DNA of 64,000 bases from Gymnorhina tibicen (lineage: Eukaryota; Chordata; Aves; Passeriformes; Artamidae): assembly GCA_013399875.1 (NCBI GenBank), contig VXAZ01000606.1, positions 1 through 64,000 on the forward strand, read 5' to 3'. A program made the position numbers and the translations under genes. Within the stretch, counting starts at the first letter, position 1, and every line of letters begins with the position of its first letter. Under the pieces are notes generated by a model. That model had not been told where the DNA came from. It ran no database searches and saw only the letters and a program-made list of their open reading frames with translations. Below, one piece after another: positions 63,964 through 64,000 of this stretch.

Positions 63964-64000
63964 GAAAAGCTTAAGAATAAGCATAAAAGAACAGTTCTGG

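Larger units (their letters stand above)
60205..64000 (-). other. MCTP1 intron continuing beyond the window
   Basis: Upstream of the first-membrane-segment exon on the minus strand. No MCTP1 exon was found in it, so this intron extends past 64000. It holds a CR1 end, an AT-rich tract, a solo LTR and a CCAAA microsatellite. The remaining unique sequence, about 61.2-62.2 and 62.9-63.9 kb, shows nothing recognisable. Confidence 0.8.

Noticed and set aside
60205..64000. Search for the next upstream MCTP1 exon
   Set aside because: No minus-strand segment with an acceptor and a family-like sequence was found; the exon must lie beyond the window.

Overview
This window is vertebrate, almost certainly avian, nuclear DNA, and most likely from a songbird-type genome. 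The evidence is the dispersed CR1 LINE fragments with their typical 3' tails, several solo LTRs of avian type with 5-bp target duplications, large introns with GT-AG borders, and protein-coding signal confined to short exons. There is no bacterial-style gene organisation, and most long ORFs are chance or low-complexity readings.

One gene is supported. The minus strand carries the last six coding exons of MCTP1 (multiple C2 and transmembrane domain-containing protein 1), read from high to low coordinates: 60085-60204, 44318-44371, 15683-15792, 12822-12931, 9257-9354 and 8124-8195. All splice borders are GT-AG, phases join without a break, and the 564 nt encode 187 residues plus a stop. This is the membrane-anchoring end of the protein: first membrane hairpin, a strongly acidic linker, a short amphipathic segment, second membrane segment and basic C-terminal tail. 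The C2 domains lie to the right of the window. Introns here are about 15.7, 28.5, 2.75, 3.5 and 1.06 kb. Positions below 8124 are 3' UTR and downstream flank; the poly(A) site could not be fixed.

The introns hold most of the other recognisable structure. Solo LTRs with perfect 5-bp duplications lie at 17518-18011 (-, ATTCA), 18451-19076 (+, ATTTC), 36257-37297 (+, CTTAC), 38069-39119 (+, TAGAC), 46738-47402 (+, CTCAC) and 62253-62839 (+, GAAGC). Further LTRs lie at 1-233 (cut by the window edge), 20180-20850 (related to 18451-19076 but inverted) and possibly 22232-22981. CR1 fragments occur at about 1.7, 23.0, 30.1, 54.2, 54.9, 55.2, 58.4-59.4 and 60.5 kb. A 191-nt pure purine tract ending in (GAAAAA)n lies 180 nt past the donor of the 54-nt acidic-linker exon. 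Two places look like assembly artefacts: a 216-bp direct duplication around a single N inside the 38-kb LTR, and a 43-N gap flanked by identical 21-mers at 50.4 kb.

I found no undescribed defence, mobile or biosynthetic system. The most useful leads are the splice-proximal pyrimidine tract, the CpG-rich young LTR, the related LTRs in inverted orientation, and the assembly errors.
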